A stretch of DNA of 62,005 bases from Myxococcales bacterium (lineage in GTDB: Bacteria > Myxococcota_A > Polyangia > Nannocystales > Nannocystaceae). The position numbers and the translations under genes are program-made. Every line of letters starts with the position of its first letter. The stretch's first letter is position 1. The stretch covers positions 1-62,005 of the forward strand of contig JAAZXR010000025.1 in the NCBI GenBank assembly GCA_014240065.1. Direction: 5' to 3'. The notes under the pieces are model-generated. The model ran no database searches, was not told where the DNA came from, and saw nothing but the letters and a program-made list of their open reading frames with translations. Below are positions 48,870 through 57,647 of the stretch, in pieces.

Positions 48870-51134
48870 CTACTGTTCGCCGGTGTATTCGCGGACGCGG
48901 AGGACCGTGCGGTTGTTTTTGCGACGACCCGCCTCGGTGAGGTTGACCGCCACAGGTTGAGAGTCGCCGAGGCCGCGGGCCTTGATCCGCGCCGGGTCGA
49001 CGCCCTGGCCGCTGAGGTAGGAGACGACGGATTCCGCGCGGTTCTTGGAGCGCGCGCGAGGGTTGCCGCGGTCGTCTGTGTGAACCTGTATTTCCACGAG
49101 CACGTACTCCGGGTGATACTTCAAGAACGTCGCCAGCTCGTTCAAGATCTCATGGCTCGACGAGGACACAGTTGAACCGCTGTAGCGGACGCCGCGCTTG
49201 AGCCGGATCCGCGAGGAGCTGCCGCTCACGTTGGGCGTCTCGGGGGGCGTGTCACGTTTGAGGGTCCCGCTGACGGTGACGGATTCGGCGTCGACGGTGA
49301 AGCTGACAGACAGGGGCTCAAAACCCTCCGCGGTGATCATCGCCTGGTACTCACCGTAGTTGAGGGAGAGTCGAATCCGTCCCGCCTCATTGATGACGAA
49401 GCTCTCATCGACGGCGCCGCCCGTGACGCGCATGGACGCGGCGACGCCGGCGCCTGTTTCGTCGGTGAACGTGCCGTCGAGCAGACCCGCGGACGGCTCG
49501 GGCTCGGGCTCGGGCGCGGCCAACGTGAACGTGACGACGGCGTCCTCTCCCCCAAGCACCTCGGCGGTCTGGGTCATGGTCTCGCCCGACGCCGTGGTGA
49601 GCACGACGTCTGCGGGGCCGGGGGGGAGCGAATAGCCGACGAAGTTTCCGGCCACATCAGTGAGGATCACGCTGCCGCCAGACGAGGGGATGGAGATCCG
49701 CGCGTCACCGACGGGGACGCCCGCGGAGTCGATCACGGTCCCGACGACGCGCCCCGTCGGAGGGGGAGGCGCCGCGACAGGCTCCGCCTCTTCCACGGGC
49801 TGCTCTTTCACGACCGCGGCGGGATCGAAGGCCCATCCGATGCCAAGGATGACCTGATAGGGCGGTGTCGGAGGGCCGTACTCGTAGTTTGGAGACGTCG
49901 TGCCGATGTCGACGGCGGCGTCGAGGTGGAGGCCGGCGTAGACGTTGGCGCGCACGCCTAGGGTGAGCCACGAGGCCATGCGCGGGACCGGGCTCTCACC
50001 CCCGATCTCGGTGAGCTCGAGGAAATCGTCGTTTTGCTTGGTCGCGATATCGAAGGAGTATTCGAGGATAGGATCGATACCGAACTTCCTGTCTTTCCCG
50101 AATCGTACGGGGGCGTCTACCGCGAGGCGCGTACGCACCCGGGGTTGCATGGCGCCGAGCCCAAATCTGGCGATCTCTCGGCTCGGGAGGTCGTCGATGA
50201 GACCGAAGTTCGCGACCTTGTAGCTGTTGTCTTGGAAGTATCCGATGTTCGCGGTGAGGCGCATCGGGATCGCCCGCTCGGTGAGAAAGCGTAGGTCTGC
50301 GCCGATGATCGCGTCGACGTAGAAGCCGACGCGATCGGTGACGATCTTGCCGGCACCGCTGACGAGATTGATCCCGAGGGTTCCACCGATGCCCACGCCG
50401 CCCCCTCGGACACCGCGCCACGCCCCCTTCACGCCGAGGTCCATGTCCCCGAGCGCGTAGATCGAGGTCGGGTCGAGTCGAATTGGGGTGTCTCGGACGT
50501 TTCGGTTTGCGACACCGTGCAAGGCGAAGAAAACCTCCGTGTATTTGGTGAAGGTGAACCCGAGGTTGACCGTGTTCCGGAGCCGCGAGTGTGTGTCAGG
50601 TCCGTAGACCGCGTCATCGACGAACAACCGCTTGGATTTGAAGATGTCCGTGTGCACGCCGAAACGGAAGCTATATTTGGCGCCGACGCGGGGGAGCTGG
50701 GTGTAGAACAGACCGACGCTCCCGCGGGTCGTCTGCATCAGCGGCTCTTCGCGCCCCATGACGAGGGTGGGATCGTCGGCGTTTGCCTGCTCGGGGTCGG
50801 GGTCAGCGTCGGGCTCGGGGTCGGCGCTTGGCTGCTCGGCGTCGGGCTCGGGGTCGGCGCTTGGCTGCTCGGCGTCGGCGTCAGCGGGCGGCGACGCGGC
50901 GGCGCCGGTGGCCGCTGGCACGGGGGCCGTTTGTGCGGAGCTCGCGTCGGGGCCAGGCGGGGCGGTCGGGGCACCTCCCGCGGCGTCGGCGGGTGGGACC
51001 TCCGGTTCAAGCGCGCCCCCGGGAGGCGGGAGCTTGGGCGGTGCCGCCGTGGCTTCGTTGCTCGTCAAGGTGAGCGCGGAGAACAATACCGCGCTGAACA
51101 TAGGAGGGAACGCGAGCGAAGACAGTCGGCGCAT
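48870..51134 (-). CDS. OmpA-family outer-membrane protein with barrel and peptidoglycan-binding domain
   Basis: 754 residues from ATG 51134; the frame is open to 51830, but upstream sequence is antisense to the next gene. A signal peptide ends LTSNEATAA. An acidic Pro/Ala-rich linker contains two perfect AEQPSADPEPD repeats. A barrel-like region follows (SVGLFYTQLPRVGAKYSFRF, YTEVFFALHGVANRNV, LTLGVRANVYAGLHLDAAVD). Next come two beta-sandwich repeats of the CarboxypepD_reg kind (GRVVGTVIDSAGVPVGDARI; DGTFTDETGAGVAASMRV). The C-terminal OmpA domain binds peptidoglycan (IQVHTDDRGNPRARSKNRAE, DPARIKARGLGDSQPV). It is a probable envelope-tethering porin-like protein. GGAGGG lies 14 bases before the ATG. 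Confidence 0.88.
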   Translation of the reverse strand: MRRLSSLAFPPMFSAVLFSALTLTSNEATAAPPKLPPPGGALEPEVPPADAAGGAPTAPPGPDASSAQTAPVPAATGAAASPPADADAEQPSADPEPDAEQPSADPEPDADPDPEQANADDPTLVMGREEPLMQTTRGSVGLFYTQLPRVGAKYSFRFGVHTDIFKSKRLFVDDAVYGPDTHSRLRNTVNLGFTFTKYTEVFFALHGVANRNVRDTPIRLDPTSIYALGDMDLGVKGAWRGVRGGGVGIGGTLGINLVSGAGKIVTDRVGFYVDAIIGADLRFLTERAIPMRLTANIGYFQDNSYKVANFGLIDDLPSREIARFGLGAMQPRVRTRLAVDAPVRFGKDRKFGIDPILEYSFDIATKQNDDFLELTEIGGESPVPRMASWLTLGVRANVYAGLHLDAAVDIGTTSPNYEYGPPTPPYQVILGIGWAFDPAAVVKEQPVEEAEPVAAPPPPTGRVVGTVIDSAGVPVGDARISIPSSGGSVILTDVAGNFVGYSLPPGPADVVLTTASGETMTQTAEVLGGEDAVVTFTLAAPEPEPEPSAGLLDGTFTDETGAGVAASMRVTGGAVDESFVINEAGRIRLSLNYGEYQAMITAEGFEPLSVSFTVDAESVTVSGTLKRDTPPETPNVSGSSSRIRLKRGVRYSGSTVSSSSHEILNELATFLKYHPEYVLVEIQVHTDDRGNPRARSKNRAESVVSYLSGQGVDPARIKARGLGDSQPVAVNLTEAGRRKNNRTVLRVREYTGEQ
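50807..50872 (-). repeat. perfect 33-bp tandem repeat in the OmpA-family gene
   Basis: Two identical 33-bp copies, 50807-50839 and 50840-50872, encode the 11-residue unit AEQPSADPEPD twice. Degenerate copies flank them. Copy number is likely to differ among strains. Confidence 0.9.
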
Positions 51135-51368
51135 CTGCGGCTGATCGTCCCTCCGCAGGCCGCAGTTGTCAAACGTGCGGGACAATAAAATCACAGGTTT
51201 CTGGCACGCCGAGGGGCTCGGATGGTGTCGATGTTCGGCCCCGGGCGAATCGAGACGCAGGCGGCCCCTATGTGGACTGCCGGTGATCTGGCAGCGCACC
51301 CGCCAAGAAGGATGATTTCGTGGCACAGTGGAAGCGCAGGAACGAAGTCGCTGGTAGAGTGACCGCCG

Positions 51369-54368
51369 GTGCCCCGACGATTTGGCAGAGGGATTTACTC
51401 CAGCGGGGTCCGGCGTTGGATGCTCTTCCTCTTCGGATGGGTCACGTTGTTGGCAGGATCCGCGCGGGCTGACTCCCCGTCCGACGGGCTGGCGACCGGC
51501 GTCCTGTCGCCGCAGGAGGCGCGGGTATCCCAGGTGCGGGTCAGCCTCACCGTGGAACCGCACGCGAGCCGCGACGGGGGGGCCGCGGTTCATCGCAACA
51601 GGGCCGTGGCCCGAGGGAGGGCGCGCTACGTGCTCGAGGCTCCTCGCTCCACCGACAGCACCCTGATCTTGTTGGACTTCGCCGCGCACTTGCGAGAAGA
51701 ACCTCGCGAGCTCGACCAAATTCGGCTGGAGAGCTACGCGGACGGACCATGGCAGGGATCCTTCACGAACATTCTTCAGGCCCGGGTTGGCCGGCGGATG
51801 GTCGCGGTCGCCGCGAACGAGCATGGTCACTTTGAAATCGAAGTTCGCTCAGGCGAGCGGGAGGTGGAGCTCGAATACGAGGTGATCATGCCGCGCCGCA
51901 CGTGGCCGTTTGGATGCGCGCGCGGCAGATGCAGCTTGGTTGGGGCGGGCGCCCCGCTCCCGAGCGCGCGGGCGAGAGGGAGCGCGCGGCTAGGCCGACA
52001 CGAACGGGTCGTGGCGGCGGCGCGCTGGCACGTCGAGGCGCGCTTCAAGGCGGGCGCGCGGGTGCCGAAATCGACCGCCCGGGGGGAGGAGTGGGCGCAG
52101 CAAGAGCGTCCCTTCGTCAGCGACACGCCGCTGTTTTCAGGCGGCGACCTTCTCTATCCGATGGTGACGTGGGGAGGGCCATGGCTTGAGGCCCATGAGC
52201 TGTATCGCGGCGTAAATATCGAGGTGCTCTCCACTGTGCATCGACCCCAAGACAGGTTCCCGAACGAGACGAAGGGGCAGCTGTATCCGGACGCTGTGGG
52301 CCACGTCCTCGCGCTCGCGAAGGAGGCGATCAACGTCGCAGCGATCGCTGGGATCGAGCCGTCGGCGGGCACGACCCTGCGGGTGGTGCACGGCCCGTTC
52401 CGTTCCGCCATCGCCGCTGGCCATCCGAGCGTGGTGTTTGTGAGCGATCGAGCGTTTCAGGTGTTCCCCTCAAAGAAGGTCAGGAAATTCCATGAGGCCG
52501 CCGTCGCGCGCGCGGTGCTCGAGACCGTCGTCGGAGGGTTCGTCACCGGGCGATACGACGAATCTACGTCGCTGTGGGTGTCGGGGATGCTCTCGTACGC
52601 GCTCACCCAGGCCTGGCAGATTCGTAGGGAGAATCCCGACGAGTTCGCGGAGGAGATCCTCGGGAGGGTGAGCTTCATGCCCGCCGTGGATCGGTTCTTG
52701 TACACCTCGCAAGCGCAGTTCGCGAACAGTTATTTCCGCGGGTCAGAGGATCCGATGCCGGTGCGAAATGATCCTCGATACTTCGCGAACACGTTGCCCA
52801 CGGGCCGCCGGATTCACGAGAAGGCCACCGACTTGATGGGTCTAGACGCGGTGTCCGAGTTTTATCGCGCGCTCATCACAGAGCCGTCGGCGTCGCCTCG
52901 CACCTTGCTTGAGCGGGCCTACGGCTACACCCTCGACTGGTTCTTCGAGCAGTGGCTCGGTCCATTGGTGGCGTCCGATTATGGCGTGAAGGCGCTGGAG
53001 TCAACGCCTGATGGAGCGCGCTTCGCTCATCGGCTCACCATCATCAAATCGACCGATCGACCAGTGGTGGAGCCGCTGCAGATCCGTGTGCTGCTGCGTT
53101 CGGGGGAGGTCGTGCCGCTGGTGTGGAACGGCGAGAGCGCCCCCGACGATCCGCCCGCGCCGGAGACGGTCGAGGCCGACGGGGGACTCCGCGTGGAGCA
53201 TGTCTTCGAGTTTAGCACCGAGGCGCCCGTCAAGTCCGTCCTGCTCGATCCCAAGCAACGAATCGTACAGACCTCCCGGATCGCGACCTCGCGCGGAGGT
53301 CGGACAGACAACTCGGACCCCCGCTTCAATGATCTGGAGCCGAAGCGAGGTCGGTTCGTCTACACGGGGATCGGGATCAACGTCGCTGCGTCCGAGTTTG
53401 CGAGCGCGAAGACGCCGATCGCGCGGACCAACGCTGTGAGCGCTTTCTTGGCGTTCGAGGCGAGCCTGCGCCGCGACATGCGGCGCACCGCGAACTTCTC
53501 CATTTTTACGGACCGAGAGACGATCGTGGGGGTGGGGGCGGCGGGGAACTTTTTTTTCCTTCGACCGCGAAATCGCCAGCGGCGACGGCTGTCGCTGCGG
53601 GTGGGCGGCGGCGCCTCGTGGCTGAACCGGCAAGGCCTCGACGAGTCGCGAGGCGTTCGAATCGCGCAGTCCATAAGCTTGTTGGACAACACCACCCGCT
53701 TCGGCTGGTGGCCGGAGTCAGGTCACGTGCTGGAGCTGGGCGTGTCGAGCGGGCAGACCTTCCTCGACGCGGACCCCGAGCCGCTGCGCGTGACGCTCGG
53801 TGTCGGCGGCGGATGGGTGCAGTATTGGCGGATCGCGCATGAGCACGTGATCGCCACGGCGCTGCGGGTCGGAATCGTCAGCCCGCTCGTGGGGCAGATG
53901 CAGTTCAGGAGCCTCCTTCGAGTCGGAGGAATCGGCGGGCTCGCGGGGTTTGGCGCGAACGAGGTCTTTGGGAGGGGGGTCGCCAGGTTACAGCTTGAGT
54001 ACCGGCACCTGCTGCTCCGTCACCTCTCTGTCAACGGGCTGCACGTGGCGTGGTTCAGGGGCCTCGGCGGAGTCGTGACCGGCGGGGTGGCGTCGTCCAG
54101 CTCGTGCGCGGGGCTGGATGGATGGTTTGACCGCAGGTCGTGGTATGGGACCGCCGGCTACGCGGTGCAGGCCCAGGTCCAGATCCTCGGGGCGTTGCCG
54201 CAGCTCATTAGGGTCGAAGCGTCAGTCCCGTTCGGGCGGCGGACGACGGAGTGTCTTGGTGCTACGCTGCCCGACAAGATCGCGACCAGCCAAGGGCTGC
54301 CCGCGAGCAGCGCGTCCTCAGTCTTGCCGCCCTTGAGCGTCAATGTGACCTTTAATCACCCATTTTGA
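51369..54368 (+). CDS. outer-membrane protein: M1-peptidase-like domain without HExxH, fused to a C-terminal barrel
   Basis: 999 residues. Signal peptide MLFLFGWVTLLAGSARAD. Residues about 40-230 form a beta-rich domain. Residues 280-560 have the layout of an M1-type (gluzincin) peptidase: a helix with FHEAAVARAVLETVVGGFV, SLWVSGMLSYALT, and later YGYTLDWFFEQWLGP. The zinc motif is gone: the only HE, at 375-376, continues AAV rather than xxH, and the WLNEG Glu is replaced (WVSGM). From about residue 655 a barrel-like region runs to the terminal Phe (SLRVGGGASWL, VTLGVGGGWVQYW, LQLEYRHLLLRHLSVNG, NVTFNHPF). Presumably non-catalytic; the fold call is an inference. The next gene starts at its stop. 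Confidence 0.75.
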   Translation: MPRRFGRGIYSSGVRRWMLFLFGWVTLLAGSARADSPSDGLATGVLSPQEARVSQVRVSLTVEPHASRDGGAAVHRNRAVARGRARYVLEAPRSTDSTLILLDFAAHLREEPRELDQIRLESYADGPWQGSFTNILQARVGRRMVAVAANEHGHFEIEVRSGEREVELEYEVIMPRRTWPFGCARGRCSLVGAGAPLPSARARGSARLGRHERVVAAARWHVEARFKAGARVPKSTARGEEWAQQERPFVSDTPLFSGGDLLYPMVTWGGPWLEAHELYRGVNIEVLSTVHRPQDRFPNETKGQLYPDAVGHVLALAKEAINVAAIAGIEPSAGTTLRVVHGPFRSAIAAGHPSVVFVSDRAFQVFPSKKVRKFHEAAVARAVLETVVGGFVTGRYDESTSLWVSGMLSYALTQAWQIRRENPDEFAEEILGRVSFMPAVDRFLYTSQAQFANSYFRGSEDPMPVRNDPRYFANTLPTGRRIHEKATDLMGLDAVSEFYRALITEPSASPRTLLERAYGYTLDWFFEQWLGPLVASDYGVKALESTPDGARFAHRLTIIKSTDRPVVEPLQIRVLLRSGEVVPLVWNGESAPDDPPAPETVEADGGLRVEHVFEFSTEAPVKSVLLDPKQRIVQTSRIATSRGGRTDNSDPRFNDLEPKRGRFVYTGIGINVAASEFASAKTPIARTNAVSAFLAFEASLRRDMRRTANFSIFTDRETIVGVGAAGNFFFLRPRNRQRRRLSLRVGGGASWLNRQGLDESRGVRIAQSISLLDNTTRFGWWPESGHVLELGVSSGQTFLDADPEPLRVTLGVGGGWVQYWRIAHEHVIATALRVGIVSPLVGQMQFRSLLRVGGIGGLAGFGANEVFGRGVARLQLEYRHLLLRHLSVNGLHVAWFRGLGGVVTGGVASSSSCAGLDGWFDRRSWYGTAGYAVQAQVQILGALPQLIRVEASVPFGRRTTECLGATLPDKIATSQGLPASSASSVLPPLSVNVTFNHPF

Positions 54369-54391
54369 GCAAGGTGGCGAGCGAACGACAT

Positions 54392-55954
54392 ATGCGAGAG
54401 AACCCCGCGGATTCGAGAAATCGGTTCAAGAGTCGCGCGCTGTTGGTGGGGTTGCTCGTCCTCGAAGCCATGATTCGCGCGCCGGCGTTCACACAGGGTG
54501 GCTTCGTGTCACACGACGTCGCCGGGATTTTGTACTCCGCGATGGTGTTTCACGACGGTGGGCTCCCCTACGTTGACACCGTGGAGTTGAAGGCGCCCGG
54601 GTCATTTTATCTGGCGTGGGCGTTCGCGGGACCGGACGGCCGAGACATCGCGAAGTTCCAAGTGATCGCCAACCTCTGGGCGATGTGCGGGACGTGCCTC
54701 GTGTTCACGATGATGACGCGGGCGCGCGGGATCCTCGCGGGGACCGTGGCGGGGTTGGTGTACACGCTGCAGCAGCCGTGGCTTGACAGCATGGACGCCA
54801 ACTATGTCACGTGGGCGAACACCCTCCAGGTCGGGGCGTTCGCGGCGGTCTGGCGCAGCCCGGAGGCGGGCGCGAGCGTCCGCGCGAGAGCCTGGTTGTG
54901 CGCGGGGCTGTTGGCGGCGGCCGCGGCCCTGTGTCGGAGGCAGGCGAGCTTCATCCTGATCCCCTTGGTGTGGTGCGCTGTGGTGATGCCCGCGGGAGCA
55001 GCTTGTCTCCCCGGGCTCCGCCGACGCCGGCTCGTAGGTCTTGTGCTTGGCGGCGTCGCGCCGTTCCTCGCGGTGTTCGTGCACTACGCGTCGCACGGGG
55101 AGGGCGGCGCCTTTGTCCGCGCGTATGGGTTCAATGAGTGGGGGTGGAGCTACATCTCAGCGGCGGGCCGAGGGGGGAGCACGCTGCTGGAGGGATGCCT
55201 GGCGACAACTTTCTTTTTGGCCTTGCCTCTTGGCTTGGTGGCGCCCGCTGCCGCGGGGGGGCTGGGCCGCGCGAGGCGGTGGGGCCCGTTGGTCGTGTGG
55301 CTCGTGAGCATGGTCGCCGCCGCGTGGATCGGCGGGCGGTTGTACAAGGGGTACTTCGCGCTCACGCTGGCTCCCGCGGCCATGTTGAGCGGCGCGGCGA
55401 CGGCGACGCTCGTTCGCTCGTGGAGACGCGGGGTGCGGCCTGGCCGTCTCGGGCGCGCGCTCGCGCTGGCGGTCACCATGACTGTCGGCGTGCTGTCGTT
55501 GCGTAGCGGGCTGCTCCTCGAGGAGGTGCGCGCGGCCCGACACCTCCCACGAGACGCGGGCGCGCGGCGCATCGCGTCGCACGTGGCCGCCCACACCACG
55601 CCTGAAGACACCATCTGGGTGTGGGGATGGCATCTGTGGGATCTGTATCCGCTGGCGGGTCGGCTGGCGGGGAGCTCCATCTACAAATCGTTGGGCGTCC
55701 TGACACCGGCCAACGACGACAACTGGCGCAGCGGGGCGCGGCCGCTGCGGTTCATGGAATCCGCGCGATCCGAGCGGCTCCTGCGAGAGCTGCGAGCCTC
55801 GCGGCCGCGCTATATCGTCCTCGGTTCGACGGTCCCACACCGTGAGTTCAAGGCGCTCCGCGAGCACTTGAGGCGCGCGTACGCGCGAGATCGCCGGGTG
55901 AGGGTGGGGCGCGTGGAGATCTGGAGGTTACGGGACACGAGGCCCGCGCGATGA
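54392..55954 (+). CDS. GT-C family membrane glycosyltransferase
   Basis: About 520 residues from ATG 54392; TTG 54365 and GTG 54374 are also in frame and would overlap the preceding stop. The protein is polytopic with roughly ten hydrophobic helices. The first loop contains SHDVAGILYSAMVFHDGGLP followed by YVDTVELKAPG, the pattern of GT39/ArnT-like enzymes with an acidic residue for the polyprenyl-phosphate sugar donor and an xPYxD...P motif. Such enzymes move sugars from lipid carriers to lipids, proteins or polysaccharides on the periplasmic face. The acceptor is unknown. It follows the pseudo-peptidase barrel gene immediately and is convergent with hutH. Confidence 0.78.
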   Translation: MRENPADSRNRFKSRALLVGLLVLEAMIRAPAFTQGGFVSHDVAGILYSAMVFHDGGLPYVDTVELKAPGSFYLAWAFAGPDGRDIAKFQVIANLWAMCGTCLVFTMMTRARGILAGTVAGLVYTLQQPWLDSMDANYVTWANTLQVGAFAAVWRSPEAGASVRARAWLCAGLLAAAAALCRRQASFILIPLVWCAVVMPAGAACLPGLRRRRLVGLVLGGVAPFLAVFVHYASHGEGGAFVRAYGFNEWGWSYISAAGRGGSTLLEGCLATTFFLALPLGLVAPAAAGGLGRARRWGPLVVWLVSMVAAAWIGGRLYKGYFALTLAPAAMLSGAATATLVRSWRRGVRPGRLGRALALAVTMTVGVLSLRSGLLLEEVRAARHLPRDAGARRIASHVAAHTTPEDTIWVWGWHLWDLYPLAGRLAGSSIYKSLGVLTPANDDNWRSGARPLRFMESARSERLLRELRASRPRYIVLGSTVPHREFKALREHLRRAYARDRRVRVGRVEIWRLRDTRPAR

Positions 55955-55970
55955 GCGACGCCGGCAGCGT

Positions 55971-57518
55971 TCAAGAGAAGTTGAGCGCGGGCAGGTCGGA
56001 GGCCTCGCGCAGCTCGCCGCGGAGGATCGCGTCGGTCAGGGCCTCGAACTCGTCGGTGTAGCTGCGGTCGCCCTCGTGTGGCGCCACGTGCTGGCGTATC
56101 GCGGCGTGGACTCTCTGGAGCGCGGGGCTCGTCGGCTGATCGCGGAGATCGATCGCGCGGGCGGCCGTCACCGCCTCGATCGCGAGCACGCCGGCGACGT
56201 TCCGCACGACGCTGGCCATTTTGCGCGCAGCGATCGGTCCCATGCTCACGTGATCTTCTTTGCCGGCTGAGGTTGGGATCGTGTCCACGGCCGCCGGCAT
56301 GCTGAGCGATTTACACTCGCTCGCGAGGGCCGAGGCGGTGACGTGCGCCATCATCAGTCCACTCTCGAGCCCCGGGTTGTCGGCGAGGAACGCGGGGAGT
56401 CCCCGCGAGGAGTCGGGGTTCATGAAGCGATCGATGCGTCGCTCGCTGATGGTCGCGAGGCTCGTGAGCGAGGCGGTCGCATGGTCGGCGGGGAGGGCGA
56501 CGGTCGCCGCGTGGAAGTTGCCCCCCGAGACCACGTCGAAACCACCGTCGGCGCGAGCGAGGACGAGGGGGTTGTCGGTGAAGCTGTTGAGCTCCGTCTC
56601 GATCGCCCCGCGGACGTAGGTCAGCGCCTGGCGGACCGCGCCGTGGACTTGAGGCATGCAGCGGAGGGAGTAGGCGTCTTGGACGCGTCCACAGTCGACG
56701 TGGCTTTGGTTGAGGCTGGATCCGTCGACGAGCGCCGCGAGGTTGGTGGCGACCTGGATCTGTCCCGGGTGGGGCTTGCCGGCGTGGATCCGAGGATCAC
56801 AGGTGCTGATCGTCCCGAGGTGAGCGTCGAGGCTCATGGCCCCGATGATGTCCGCCGCCGCCATGAGCTCGAACGCGTCGACCGCGGCGAGGGCCGCGAT
56901 CGCCGTCGTGACCTGGGTGCCGTTGATCAGGCTCAGGCCCTCTTTTGGACCGAGAGAGAGCGGCTCAATGCCCGCCGCGGCGAGAGCGTCGGCCGCGGGT
57001 ATCCGTGCGGCGCCGTCGCAGATGAATCCCTCACCAATGAGCGGGAGGGCGAGGTGGGCGAGCGGGGCGAGATCGCCGCTCGCGCCGACGCTCCCTTGGG
57101 ACGGGACCTCTGGGATGAGGTTCGCCTCGAGGAGGGCGAGGAGTTTTTTTGGGACGCAGGGCCGAACGCCGGAGGCGCCGAGCGCGAGCGTGTGGGCGCG
57201 CAAAAATAGCAAGCCGCGGGTGACGTCATCGGCCAGCCGCGGCCCCACTCCGACCGCATGGGATCGGAGCAGATTACCTTGAAGAGGCGCGAGCGCCTCG
57301 GGCGCGATTCGGGTCTCGCTCAACGCACCGAATCCAGTGTTCACTCCATAGATGATCTGACCGTCCGCGAGGGCGGCCTCAAGCTGCGCTCGGGTCTTCG
57401 AGAGCGCCGCGAGAGCGCCCTCATCCAGCTCGGTCGGCTGCCCGCGCCGACTCACGGAGGCGACGTCGAAGATGGAGACCGGAGAGCCGACGAGAACGGT
57501 TGCTGTTTGCTCGGACAT
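55971..57518 (-). CDS. hutH: histidine ammonia-lyase
   Basis: 515 residues, the family length. The catalytic MIO cofactor forms from Ala146-Ser147-Gly148 in GSVGASGDLAPLAH. The N-terminal loop has IYGVNTGFG (Tyr57 is the catalytic Tyr). Downstream blocks include NGTQVTTAIAAL, LDAHLGTISTCDPRIHAGKP, QDAYSLRCMPQVHGA, SGGNFHAATVALPADHAT and TIPTSAGKEDHVSMGPIAAR. The enzyme converts L-His to urocanate, step one of His degradation. None of hutU, hutI or hutG is adjacent, so the gene is orphaned here. The VNTGFG and SAGKEDHVSMG blocks favour His over Tyr or Phe as substrate. Upstream, 129 bases separate it from a divergent kinase gene. Confidence 0.92.
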   Translation of the reverse strand: MSEQTATVLVGSPVSIFDVASVSRRGQPTELDEGALAALSKTRAQLEAALADGQIIYGVNTGFGALSETRIAPEALAPLQGNLLRSHAVGVGPRLADDVTRGLLFLRAHTLALGASGVRPCVPKKLLALLEANLIPEVPSQGSVGASGDLAPLAHLALPLIGEGFICDGAARIPAADALAAAGIEPLSLGPKEGLSLINGTQVTTAIAALAAVDAFELMAAADIIGAMSLDAHLGTISTCDPRIHAGKPHPGQIQVATNLAALVDGSSLNQSHVDCGRVQDAYSLRCMPQVHGAVRQALTYVRGAIETELNSFTDNPLVLARADGGFDVVSGGNFHAATVALPADHATASLTSLATISERRIDRFMNPDSSRGLPAFLADNPGLESGLMMAHVTASALASECKSLSMPAAVDTIPTSAGKEDHVSMGPIAARKMASVVRNVAGVLAIEAVTAARAIDLRDQPTSPALQRVHAAIRQHVAPHEGDRSYTDEFEALTDAILRGELREASDLPALNFS

Positions 57519-57647
57519 AAACCGCGCTGAGACTACACTGGGTCCGGTTTTCTTGCATTGATGACCGCATTGACGGCCTCCACGCCCTCAGCGTAACCTC
57601 ACACGGTCCTTGATGCTCCTTCGCGCTCCAGATGCTGAGGCCGCCCG

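Noticed and set aside
51144-51172. TTGACA (minus strand) upstream of the OmpA-family gene
   Set aside because: The -10 position 17 bases on reads GACGAT and would overlap the ribosome site GGAGGG, so it is not convincing.
51318-51340. TGGCAC resembling a sigma54 -24 box before the pseudo-peptidase gene
   Set aside because: No GC/TTGCA element follows at the required distance.
57570-57599. TTGACG-N18-TAACCT before the first kinase gene
   Set aside because: The -10 match is only three of six and the spacer is long; not listed as a promoter.
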